Origin: Phycisphaerales bacterium UBA3158
GTDB taxonomy: Bacteria; Planctomycetota; Phycisphaerae; Phycisphaerales; SM1A02
Reading direction: 5' to 3'
NCBI GenBank assembly: GCA_002364555.1
Contig: DEYM01000086.1
Span: forward strand, 1 to 50,912
DNA: 50,912 bases
In this document: positions 23,792 through 31,150 of the stretch, in pieces
Layout of the letters: the number at the start of each line of letters is the position of its first letter
Position numbering within the stretch: position 1 is the stretch's first letter
Program-made: the position numbers and the translations under genes
The notes under the pieces: generated by a model
What the model was told of the DNA's origin: nothing
The model's input: only the letters and a program-made list of their open reading frames with translations
The model's database searches: none

Positions 23792-24832
23792 GTGCTCATC
23801 GACAACGCAAAGATCTTCGTGCGCTCCGGCAAGGGCGGCCATGGCTGTGTAAGCATGCGCCGTGAGAAGTATCGTCCCCGTGGTGGTCCAGATGGCGGTG
23901 ATGGCGGCAAGGGTGGTGACGTCATCCTCGTCGGTGATGAATCGTTGAATACGCTGCTCTCACTGACCCCACGCCCTCATTACCGAGCTGAAAGCGGTCG
24001 CCCCGGTGAAGGTTCCAGTTGCTTCGGACGCAATGGGGTCGATTGCATCATTCCGGTCCCACTTGGAACAATCATCTGTGATTTCGATACCGGTGAGGTG
24101 ATAGGCGACATCGATCTCGACGGTCAGCGAATGCTGGTCGCGCTTGGCGGTGAAGGTGGATTTGGAAATGAACATTTCAAGTCCTCGACCAATCAGGCCC
24201 CTCGCGAATCGACACCCGGTGGAACCTGGGAAGAGAAGACGCTTGCGCTGGAACTGAAGCTGATCGCCGACGTCGGACTGGTCGGTCTGCCCAATGCGGG
24301 CAAATCCACCTTGCTTGGTGCGATGAGTCGTGCCCATCCAAGAGTCGCGGCCTACCCCTTCACGACCCTCTCTCCGAATCTTGGCACCGCCGAACTGCCG
24401 GGACATCGTCGTCTCATCGTCGCGGACATCCCCGGATTGATCGAGGGTGCTGCCGATGGGGCTGGTCTGGGGCATGACTTCCTGAGACACATCGAGCGAA
24501 CGAGAGTTCTTCTTCACGTGCTGGATGTCGATCCGATGGACGGGTCCGACCCGAGTGAGAACTACAAGGTGATCAGGCAGGAGCTCGATGCCTACGAAGC
24601 GGATCTGGCGGGCAAGCCGGAGATCATCCTCCTGAACAAGATGGATCTTGTTCCAGAGGATCTTCGTGAGGAGTTTCTCGAGCAGATTGAAAGCGGTCTC
24701 GGCCATTCCGAGTCACCTCGTCTGATCGCCAGCGGTGTGACGGGCGAGGGGGTCGCGGAGGTCCTCGAGTTTCTGTGGAAGCTCTTGAATGCACCGCAGC
24801 CCGATTTCAAGAGCAGCATCGACGTTTCCTGA
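23792..24832 (+). CDS. obgE: Ribosome-associated GTPase ObgE/CgtA
   Basis: 346 residues starting with GTG at 23792, giving (M)LIDNAKIFVRSGKGGHGCVSMRREKYRPRGGPDGGDGGKGGDV, the Gly-rich OBG domain. The GTPase domain follows, with G1 GLPNAGKST, G2/G3 PFTTLSPNLG and DIPGLIEGA, and G4 LLNKMDL. The variable C-terminal OCT extension is lacking, which is common in Gram-negative relatives. Obg helps late 50S assembly and links GTP/ppGpp levels to growth. It follows rpmA after 36 bases and is probably co-transcribed with it. Confidence 0.96.
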   Translation: MLIDNAKIFVRSGKGGHGCVSMRREKYRPRGGPDGGDGGKGGDVILVGDESLNTLLSLTPRPHYRAESGRPGEGSSCFGRNGVDCIIPVPLGTIICDFDTGEVIGDIDLDGQRMLVALGGEGGFGNEHFKSSTNQAPRESTPGGTWEEKTLALELKLIADVGLVGLPNAGKSTLLGAMSRAHPRVAAYPFTTLSPNLGTAELPGHRRLIVADIPGLIEGAADGAGLGHDFLRHIERTRVLLHVLDVDPMDGSDPSENYKVIRQELDAYEADLAGKPEIILLNKMDLVPEDLREEFLEQIESGLGHSESPRLIASGVTGEGVAEVLEFLWKLLNAPQPDFKSSIDVS

Positions 24833-25020
24833 AAAAACCAGTTTCCTTTGCAATGCCGGGAATCACTCGATCGTTCAATTGGACCGAGGTCGCGTCTGAT
24901 GCGCGATCAAAGGGGTGATGTCAGCTGTTGGATAGACGCCGTTCCTTCCGGCTGCTGCAGGTCACGCGTAAGGGATCATTGATAACACGCCCGTGCAGAC
25001 GGGGTGTCTGGAGTCTTGCC

Positions 25021-25965
25021 ATGAATACTTGGATGATTAAATCGTACAGCCGCAGTTTTCTGATGAGCCTGGTCTCTCTTCTGGTTCTGGCGTCCGCGTG
25101 CCGGGCTGTGGAGCTTGCGGATCAGGATGTCTCGTCGAATGAAAAAGCATCATTGATGTTTGATCTGGATTTTCCAGGCGGCAGTCTGTCGGACCTCGCG
25201 GATCTGATCTCCCGGAAGGATCCCGGTTACAAGTTCATACTCAATGGCGACGTGGGGGGCTCTCCCATGCCGGCGTTGCAGATCGAGCGGATTGATGTCG
25301 ATGGTTGCCTATGGCTCATCGATTCGATCGTGGCGGACCTGCCCAGTTCGAAGCATGAAATCTGGTCATCGCATCGCAGCGTTCGAGACGGTTCCGATCT
25401 CGTGGTGTTTGGACGGGATCTCAGGAAGGCCAGTCGAAGAGGAGGTTCCGTTCGAGGTGATTCGAGCAGTACCGCAATCGGTGAAGATCAGATGATAGAG
25501 ATCTATTCGATAGCCCATCTGCTCGATCGAGGCCTGTCGGCCGAGATGATCCTGTCGGATCTCGAGAACATCGAGCTGGTCAATGGTGGGCCGCTCGGGT
25601 TGAGATCGGCCCTCATCAATGATGAAACAAGTCTTCTGTTCATCAAGGGCGGGCCATCTATCCAGAGGCTCGTCGCATCGTTGATGGATGCATTGGATGA
25701 AAGTGTCCGGTTCATCAGGCATGACGATAGGCCTGTCAAGAAATCTGAACCTCTCGGGAAGGAATCGGCTGCTCCCCAGAGTACGGGCCTCCTGACAGAT
25801 GTCCAGATCGAACTACTGGATACGAGCCGGCTTCGTGATCATATCCGGGAGTTGTCGATTCTTCGGCGTCAGCACTCGCATGATGCGGACATGATGAAGC
25901 TGATCCAATCGAGATTCAATTCGGTGATGGATGAATTGCACAAGAGGAGCAAGTCGCAGGATTGA
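25021..25965 (+). CDS. Exported protein with a secretin-N/STN-like region
   Basis: About 314 residues from the ATG at 25021, which gives a signal peptide (residues about 1-29, core LMSLVSLLVLASACRA); a TTG at 24928 would bury that signal behind 31 basic residues and is less likely. The mature region begins with FDLDFPGGSLSDLADLISRKDPGYKFIL, reminiscent of the beta-alpha-beta N-domains in secretins and TonB-receptor STN domains, and a second unit (HLLDRGLSAEMILSDLENIELVNGG, then SLLFIKGGPSIQRLVASLMDAL) looks similar. The C-terminus is a coiled coil (LRDHIRELSILRRQHSHDADMMKLIQ). There is no beta-barrel, so it is not itself a secretin. Function unknown; it ends 54 bases from a convergent gene. 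Confidence 0.65.
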   Translation: MNTWMIKSYSRSFLMSLVSLLVLASACRAVELADQDVSSNEKASLMFDLDFPGGSLSDLADLISRKDPGYKFILNGDVGGSPMPALQIERIDVDGCLWLIDSIVADLPSSKHEIWSSHRSVRDGSDLVVFGRDLRKASRRGGSVRGDSSSTAIGEDQMIEIYSIAHLLDRGLSAEMILSDLENIELVNGGPLGLRSALINDETSLLFIKGGPSIQRLVASLMDALDESVRFIRHDDRPVKKSEPLGKESAAPQSTGLLTDVQIELLDTSRLRDHIRELSILRRQHSHDADMMKLIQSRFNSVMDELHKRSKSQD

Positions 25966-25984
25966 TTGGTTCGCGGAGAAGTGT

Positions 25985-26014
25985 GATGGTGTCGATTCAT
26001 GCGTCGACATCATC
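25985..26014. terminator. Bidirectional hairpin terminator between convergent genes
   Basis: An 11-base-pair stem (GATGGTGTCGA against TCGACATCATC, one G-T pair) with an 8-base loop fills most of the 54 bases between the stops of two convergent genes. It has no strong T-run on either side, so it may need Rho or act only as a 3'-end stabiliser. Confidence 0.5.
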
Positions 26015-26019
26015 GCGCT

Positions 26020-26601
26020 TCAGTCTCCGTGTTGTTCCCGAAGTCTGGGACTCAATCGCAGCATCCACTGCACTCTCTCCACTTCCTGAAGCACTTCATC
26101 CATCACGGTTCTGACGGGATCTTCAGGGGGGGCGGCGAGGACGCCCGAGGCGGGGCCCAGTGCCTTTGATGCCATGGAGCGATATCGACTGAGCGTTCGA
26201 TCGCCGATTCTGGAGCAGGGCTCGAAATCCTCGGCCATGATCCAGGTGACGGGTACGCGTGTTCCGGCGTTGATCATGCTGGAGATGATGAGCTCCGCAT
26301 AGGAATCGTCGCGCGGGATGAATCGGAGCTGTATCCGCTCGGGTTGGCTCGCGGCGATTCTGCCCAGTGCCGCTCCCTGCAATGCGCAATCACCACACCA
26401 TGGCCCTGTGAGACACAGGATCTTCATGTCGCGAGTGAAACTGCCGAGGAGTTCCAATTGGGAATCGCTCAGTTCAAGCTGGCCGTGTCGTTGGACCCAG
26501 GAGGACTGCTGATCCATTGGCAGCATGGCCACAAATGGCTCGAATTCCATACCTGACTTGAAGTGTTCCTCGAGGAATGCCGCTTCGTGAAGCATCGTCA
26601 A
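26020..26601 (-). CDS. Thioredoxin-family protein with WCGDC motif (copy 2)
   Basis: 193 residues. The central part has a thioredoxin-like strand and active site, MKILCLTGPWCGDCALQGAALG, then RIQLRFIPRDDSY, and a second strand with the cis-Pro region RVPVTWIMAEDFEPCSRIGDRTLSRYR. CGDC replaces the usual CGPC, as in thioredoxin-like proteins whose redox potential or substrate range differs. There is no signal peptide, so it is cytoplasmic. It resembles the next gene upstream (26598-27170) across its whole length, including the endings RLSPRLREQHGD and RLSGRLRQIHGD: a tandem duplication. ATGA overlap couples the two. Confidence 0.8.
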   Translation of the reverse strand: MTMLHEAAFLEEHFKSGMEFEPFVAMLPMDQQSSWVQRHGQLELSDSQLELLGSFTRDMKILCLTGPWCGDCALQGAALGRIAASQPERIQLRFIPRDDSYAELIISSMINAGTRVPVTWIMAEDFEPCSRIGDRTLSRYRSMASKALGPASGVLAAPPEDPVRTVMDEVLQEVERVQWMLRLSPRLREQHGD

Positions 26602-27170
26602 TCTCCGTGAATCTGTCTCAAGCGGCCACTGAGCCTGAGCAACAGATGGACTCTTTCGAATTCGTCAATCCAGTCCTGAGTCATCAGGTGGATCATTCCG
26701 GTATCGGTTGCGGCGCCGGGCATGGGGCAGGAGATGCCCAGCTTGCTGTTCATCATGTGCCTGTAGTAGTTGAGGGTACGGTCACCGGCTACGGAAACCG
26801 GCTCCCAGTCCTCGGCCATGAACACGACCATGGGAACCCGCTGTCCTCCGTTGATGGAGAGTCGATTCATGATTTCAGGAATCGAATCACGGTCAACGAA
26901 TCGCAGATCGATGCAGGGGTTCGATCTGGCGATCAGTTCGAGGACAGGTCCCTGACGGACGCAGTCTCCACACCAGATCCCCGAGATCATCAGCACTCGC
27001 AGGGTTCGACTGAAGCCAGTCAGCAGCTGCGTCTGTCCATCATCGAGGTGGATGTCCTCCAGAAGCGTTCGCCATGGTGGGGCTTTCTCAGGATCGCTCG
27101 AGAGATAGCCTTCCCAGTCCAATGCGTTCTGGAAAACGTCTTGAAGATCAGTGGATCGTAAACCTCTCAT
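26598..27170 (-). CDS. Thioredoxin-family protein with WCGDC motif (copy 1)
   Basis: 190 residues, homologous end to end with the following gene. Active-site segment LRVLMISGIWCGDCVRQGPVLELIA, then IDLRFVDRDSIPEIM and RVPMVVFMAEDWEPVSVAGDRTLNYYR, which shows the same thioredoxin-fold core with the cis-Pro in RVPMV. Both Cys are kept in both copies, so both could be redox-active. The start overlaps the mutS stop (TGATG at 27168-27172) and the end overlaps the start of copy 2, so the three genes form one operon. No family name comes to mind beyond thioredoxin-like; the coupling to mismatch repair is intriguing but unexplained. Confidence 0.8.
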   Translation of the reverse strand: MRGLRSTDLQDVFQNALDWEGYLSSDPEKAPPWRTLLEDIHLDDGQTQLLTGFSRTLRVLMISGIWCGDCVRQGPVLELIARSNPCIDLRFVDRDSIPEIMNRLSINGGQRVPMVVFMAEDWEPVSVAGDRTLNYYRHMMNSKLGISCPMPGAATDTGMIHLMTQDWIDEFERVHLLLRLSGRLRQIHGD

Positions 27171-29836
27171 CAGCTGTCCTTTGCCTCATCATGCAATGAA
27201 CGGAGCACATCGAATGCTTCCAATGGGGAGATCGTATCAAGCCGGAGTGATCTGAGCTTGGCAAGCATTGGATGATCGAGATATTCGGTAAAAAGATTCA
27301 TCTGCGGCTTGGCCGTTCGCTGGGCTGGAGCACCGGGTACTTCGCCGATGTCGTGGTGGACCTCAAGGGAATCGAGGACTTCCCTGGCTCGCTTGAGCAC
27401 GGACTCAGGAATGCCGGCCAGTCGACCGACATGGATGCCGTAGCTTTTGTCGGTGCTTCCGGATCGTATCTGATGAAGGAAGACGATCTGATCATTGAAC
27501 TCTCGCACGGCCACATGCCGATTGCCGATGTTCTCATGCCGATCGGCCAGTTCGGTGAGTTCATGGTAATGGGTGGCGAACAAGGTTCTTGTCGCACGGC
27601 GGGATAGTGATTCGGTGATGGCCCAGGCGAGAGACAGGCCATCGAGTGTGCTTGTTCCACGGCCGACTTCATCGAGGATCACAAGGCTTCGATCTGTCGC
27701 CTGATTCAGGATCACGGCTGTCTCGGTCATTTCAACCATGAAGGTGGATCGGCCCGCATGGAGTTCGTCGGAGGCCCCGATGCGTGCGAAGATCCTGTCC
27801 GCCAATCCAATGGTTGCTTCATCGGCCGGTACGAAGCAGCCGACATGGGCCAGAAGCGTTATCAAGGCGACTTGCCTGATGTAGGTGCTCTTGCCGGCCA
27901 TGTTTGGGCCGGTGATCAACAGAAGAGATCGAGTGTCGTCTCCCGGTTCGTTGAGAATGCAGTCGTTTGGAACGAAGTTGGAACCCAGGCTCGCATCGAG
28001 TACCGGATGACGACCGGTCTTGATGTGGAGTGTCCGTTCCTCGGTGATCACCGGTCTGATGAAGCGTTGGCCATGGGCAATCTCGGCAAAGCAGGTGAGG
28101 ACGTCCAGTTCCGCGATTGACTCGGCGAAACACGATAGTTCGGAGGCATGCTGGTTGATCTCATCGAGCAGGGAATCGAACAGCAGCTTCTCTCTGGCGA
28201 TCGCACGGGATTCGGCGGTGAGAACTCGTTCCTCGTATTCCTTGAGATCGGGTGTGATGTATCGTTCGGCATTCTTCAGGGTCTGCTTCCTGACGAACAT
28301 CGGGGGAACTCGATCCGTGTTCGCATGGGTGACCTCGATGTAGTAGCCGAAGACCTTGTTGAAGCCGATCTTGAGTGAGGAGATCCCGCTTTCCTCGCTC
28401 AGCCGATGCTGGTAGTCGGCGAGCCAGTCGGATCCATCGCGTTGCAGTCCTCTGCATTCATCAAGTTCGACATCGAAACCATCAAGGAAGAGTCCGCCTT
28501 CTCGAAGATGAGCCGGAGGATTGTCAACGCAGCGTTCCCTGATCCCACGCGCCATGGGGATCAGTGTGGCCGCGATTGTCTCGAGTGACCTGCCGATGGG
28601 TTCCAGCCGTTCGTGACCTTCCAGGAGTTCCATGAGCCGAGGAAGGCTTGAAACCGATCGGCCCAGCGCAACGGCATCTCTCGGTGTCAAACGCCGCATG
28701 GCGCAGCGACCGATGATGCGAGCGACATCCTGAATCGGATCGAGTGCTTCTATGAGATCCCTTCTGAGTCCCTCGTCAGCCAGCAGCGTCGATACGGCAT
28801 CCAGTCTGGCGTTGATGGCATCGATCTGCTGGAGTGGATAGCAGAGCCAGTGTCGAAGCGTGCGTCGACCCATGGGCGTCCGGCACTTCTGGAGTATCGA
28901 GAGCAGGGATCCTTCGGAGGTCCCTCCTCGGACCGTGCGTTCGATCTCCAGACTCCGCATGGTGGCGGCATCGATACGCATGATGGAATCGTCCTGCACC
29001 AGGACCGGAGGCTGGAGATGCGACAGGGCCGAACCATCCGCTGCCTGAGTATCCAGGAGAAACCTCACGAGACCGCCCGCGGCCCGTGCCGGTCCCTGGC
29101 CGGTGTCGTCCAGTGCCCAGGCCTCAAGAGTCGCGACCTGATACTGGCGACGGAGCGTGTCGGCCGCTTCTGTGGCAGCGAATGTCCAGTCGGGGCGGGG
29201 CGTACTGGTCGCCTGAAGGAACGCCTCCAGTTCGTCTGTCATCCCGCCATCGTGCTCGAGGGATTCCGGGTAGATCAACTCCGACGGACCGATTCGAACG
29301 AGTTCATCCAGAACCATGTTCGATGGCAGGCTCCGCACATGCAGCGAGCCGGTTGACAACTCGGCCCATGAGATGATCGCGTCATCGCCTTCGATCACCA
29401 GAGCGGCGGCTATGTTGGCGACACCATCGTCGAGAAGCGTGTCGTCAACGAGCGTTCCGGGAGTCAGGACTCTCGTGACCGCCCTGTCGACGACTCCCTT
29501 GGCTTCGGATGGATCCTGGATCTGTTCGCAGACCGCCACTCGATAGCCCTGCTGAATCAGTTTCCTGATGTAGGCTTCCGCGCTGTGGTACGGGATTCCG
29601 GCCATGGGAATACCAGATGAACGTTCGGTGAGCGTCAGTCCAAGAACCTTGTGGGTCAGCTTGGCATCCTCATCGAACATCTCGTAGAAATCGCCCATCC
29701 TGAAGAAGAGGACGCACCCGGGATTCTCAGCCTTGAATCGTGCATGCTGCCGCATCGCAGGCGTATCTCTGGGATTTTTTCCAGAGGAAGCGCGACGTTT
29801 CGCGGATTCATTCGAGGTGGAGGATTTGGCTGCCAT
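27170..29836 (-). CDS. mutS: DNA mismatch repair ATPase MutS
   Basis: 888 residues. Domain I has the mismatch-wedge motif FFRMGDFYEMFDEDA (the Phe and Glu of F-x-E). The connector, lever and clamp domains follow, and the ATPase domain has Walker A ITGPNMAGKSTYIRQ (Lys about residue 649), then DRIFARIGASDELHAGRSTFMVEMTE and the ABC-type LVILDEVGRGTST. The C-terminus carries the FATHYHELTEL segment and a helix-turn-helix dimerisation region. MutS detects mismatches and insertion-deletion loops and calls MutL. The N-terminal tail (residues 1-25) is Ser/Lys/Arg-rich. The promoter-like element at 29844-29871 places transcription start almost on the ATG. Confidence 0.97.
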   Translation of the reverse strand: MAAKSSTSNESAKRRASSGKNPRDTPAMRQHARFKAENPGCVLFFRMGDFYEMFDEDAKLTHKVLGLTLTERSSGIPMAGIPYHSAEAYIRKLIQQGYRVAVCEQIQDPSEAKGVVDRAVTRVLTPGTLVDDTLLDDGVANIAAALVIEGDDAIISWAELSTGSLHVRSLPSNMVLDELVRIGPSELIYPESLEHDGGMTDELEAFLQATSTPRPDWTFAATEAADTLRRQYQVATLEAWALDDTGQGPARAAGGLVRFLLDTQAADGSALSHLQPPVLVQDDSIMRIDAATMRSLEIERTVRGGTSEGSLLSILQKCRTPMGRRTLRHWLCYPLQQIDAINARLDAVSTLLADEGLRRDLIEALDPIQDVARIIGRCAMRRLTPRDAVALGRSVSSLPRLMELLEGHERLEPIGRSLETIAATLIPMARGIRERCVDNPPAHLREGGLFLDGFDVELDECRGLQRDGSDWLADYQHRLSEESGISSLKIGFNKVFGYYIEVTHANTDRVPPMFVRKQTLKNAERYITPDLKEYEERVLTAESRAIAREKLLFDSLLDEINQHASELSCFAESIAELDVLTCFAEIAHGQRFIRPVITEERTLHIKTGRHPVLDASLGSNFVPNDCILNEPGDDTRSLLLITGPNMAGKSTYIRQVALITLLAHVGCFVPADEATIGLADRIFARIGASDELHAGRSTFMVEMTETAVILNQATDRSLVILDEVGRGTSTLDGLSLAWAITESLSRRATRTLFATHYHELTELADRHENIGNRHVAVREFNDQIVFLHQIRSGSTDKSYGIHVGRLAGIPESVLKRAREVLDSLEVHHDIGEVPGAPAQRTAKPQMNLFTEYLDHPMLAKLRSLRLDTISPLEAFDVLRSLHDEAKDS

Positions 29837-29843
29837 TCACGAA

Positions 29844-29871
29844 AGTGTAGCAGTCTGCGGACCAGTGTCAG
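29844..29871 (-). promoter_or_regulatory. Candidate sigma-70 promoter giving a leaderless mutS transcript
   Basis: On the minus strand CTGACA (29871-29866) and TACACT (29849-29844) are separated by 16 bases. The -10 ends seven bases before the mutS ATG, so transcription would start at or within a base or two of the start codon. No ribosome-binding site is visible there. Confidence 0.45.
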
Positions 29872-29995
29872 GGGGGTGATGCCCGGCTTCGTTCAATGAG
29901 GTTGTCCAAATCAATCCAGCGGTCGTGGATGCTGCATTGAACAGCATTCATGATCAGCTACAGGCCCAGTTTCTGACACCATCTTGTGATCAAAA

Positions 29996-30025
29996 TTGAC
30001 AATACTCCCTCGGGAGTCGTACTTT
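29996..30025 (+). promoter_or_regulatory. Candidate promoter with an internal dyad upstream of the ZIP transporter
   Basis: TTGACA (29996-30001) is a perfect -35; TACTTT (30020-30025) is a weak -10 at an 18-base spacing. A dyad, ACTCCC-TC-GGGAGT, sits at 30004-30017 between them. Dyads between -35 and -10 are typical of MerR-family metal regulators, but the spacing is shorter than theirs usually is. This is suggestive, not secure. Confidence 0.3.
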
Positions 30026-30118
30026 CGACGATCCGGAGAGCGAATCAGCGACGGCTCCTTCTCCAGTAAGATCCCACTGTCCGGTGTCGACCTACGAGAA
30101 AACAGATAAGGGCGTTTC

Positions 30119-31045
30119 ATGATCCTGATACTCGTCATCCAATGCTGTGTGATCGCCGGAGTGTCCTTGCTGGGTGGAATCATACCCATGCGGTTCGGGG
30201 CCTCCCATCGTCTCATGCAGCTGGCCTTGTCATTCGTGGCTGGGGTCATGTTCGGCCTGGCGATCCTGGATCTGCTTCCGGAGGCCATCCATGCACGCTC
30301 GATCGTGGAGGGCGGGGATGCGATCCGCTACGTCGCGATGTGGATCATCATCGGATTCCTCTCGATCTTTCTTCTGGAACGATTCGTCTGTTTCCATCAT
30401 CATGATATTCCGCAAAGCTCAAATGCCGATCCGGCCATCTGCTCGCAACATGGCCATGCAGTCTCCTGGATAGCGACCGGACTGGGTTTGTCGCTTCATG
30501 GACTGGCAGCCGGCGTTGCGCTGGCTGCCTCGGTGATGTACGGCAGCATCTATCAGCAGGCCATCCCGGGATTGGCGCTTGTTCTGGCGATCATTCTGCA
30601 CAAGCCATTCGATTCACTGAGCCTCATCGCCGTCATGACCGCGGCCGGTCGATCCGTTCGAGCCCGTGTCATCGTCAATATCCTCTTCGCTCTCATCACC
30701 CCTCTGGGGGTGCTGATCGGTGTGATGATGGGGATCGGACCCGGTGAATTCGCTCCGGTGTGGATGACGCCCGCGCTGGGCTTCGCGGTGGGCATGTTCC
30801 TCTGCGTCGCACTCTGTGATCTTCTGCCTGAACTGCAGTTTCACCGCCATGATCGAGTTCTCCTGAGCTGTGCACTCGTCCTGGGCCTCGCCGTGGCCTG
30901 GGTCGCCACCCAGTTCCATGACCACAGCCATGGTCATGACCACACCCCGGATGCTGCCCACATCCACGAGCATGATGCCCACGAAGATGATCACGATCAC
31001 CATGATCATGATCATGAGAATCATGACGATCACGCCCATCATTAA
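30119..31045 (+). CDS. ZIP-family divalent metal transporter with His-rich tail
   Basis: 308 residues, about eight membrane helices. The metal-binding helices are recognisable: helix IV-like IATGLGLSLHGLAAGVALAAS (H-x-x-x-x-G) and helix V-like LVLAIILHKPFDSLSLIAV (H-K-x-x-x). A short His cluster lies in the first cytoplasmic loop (FHHHDIP) and a 40-residue C-terminal tail alternates His and Asp/Glu. ZIP proteins bring zinc, iron or manganese into the cytoplasm; the tails may sense or buffer metal. A TTGACA with a dyad occurs upstream, consistent with metal control but unproven. The 282 bases between it and mutS hold only this candidate promoter. Confidence 0.88.
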   Translation: MILILVIQCCVIAGVSLLGGIIPMRFGASHRLMQLALSFVAGVMFGLAILDLLPEAIHARSIVEGGDAIRYVAMWIIIGFLSIFLLERFVCFHHHDIPQSSNADPAICSQHGHAVSWIATGLGLSLHGLAAGVALAASVMYGSIYQQAIPGLALVLAIILHKPFDSLSLIAVMTAAGRSVRARVIVNILFALITPLGVLIGVMMGIGPGEFAPVWMTPALGFAVGMFLCVALCDLLPELQFHRHDRVLLSCALVLGLAVAWVATQFHDHSHGHDHTPDAAHIHEHDAHEDDHDHHDHDHENHDDHAHH

Positions 31046-31150
31046 TCTGTCAGGTGGATCGCCAATGAGCTACCATGGGGCGTCTTTCCATCTGGTACTG
31101 CAGTAGTTGCTGCATATCCAATGGAACCAGCTAGCGGGCGGATTCTGATC

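Noticed and set aside
24833..25020. Possible riboswitch (c-di-GMP type) ahead of the exported protein gene
   Set aside because: The stretch has a CACGC word and a small CCCGT/ACGGG stem but lacks the GEMM K-turn and receptor motifs, so no class fits.
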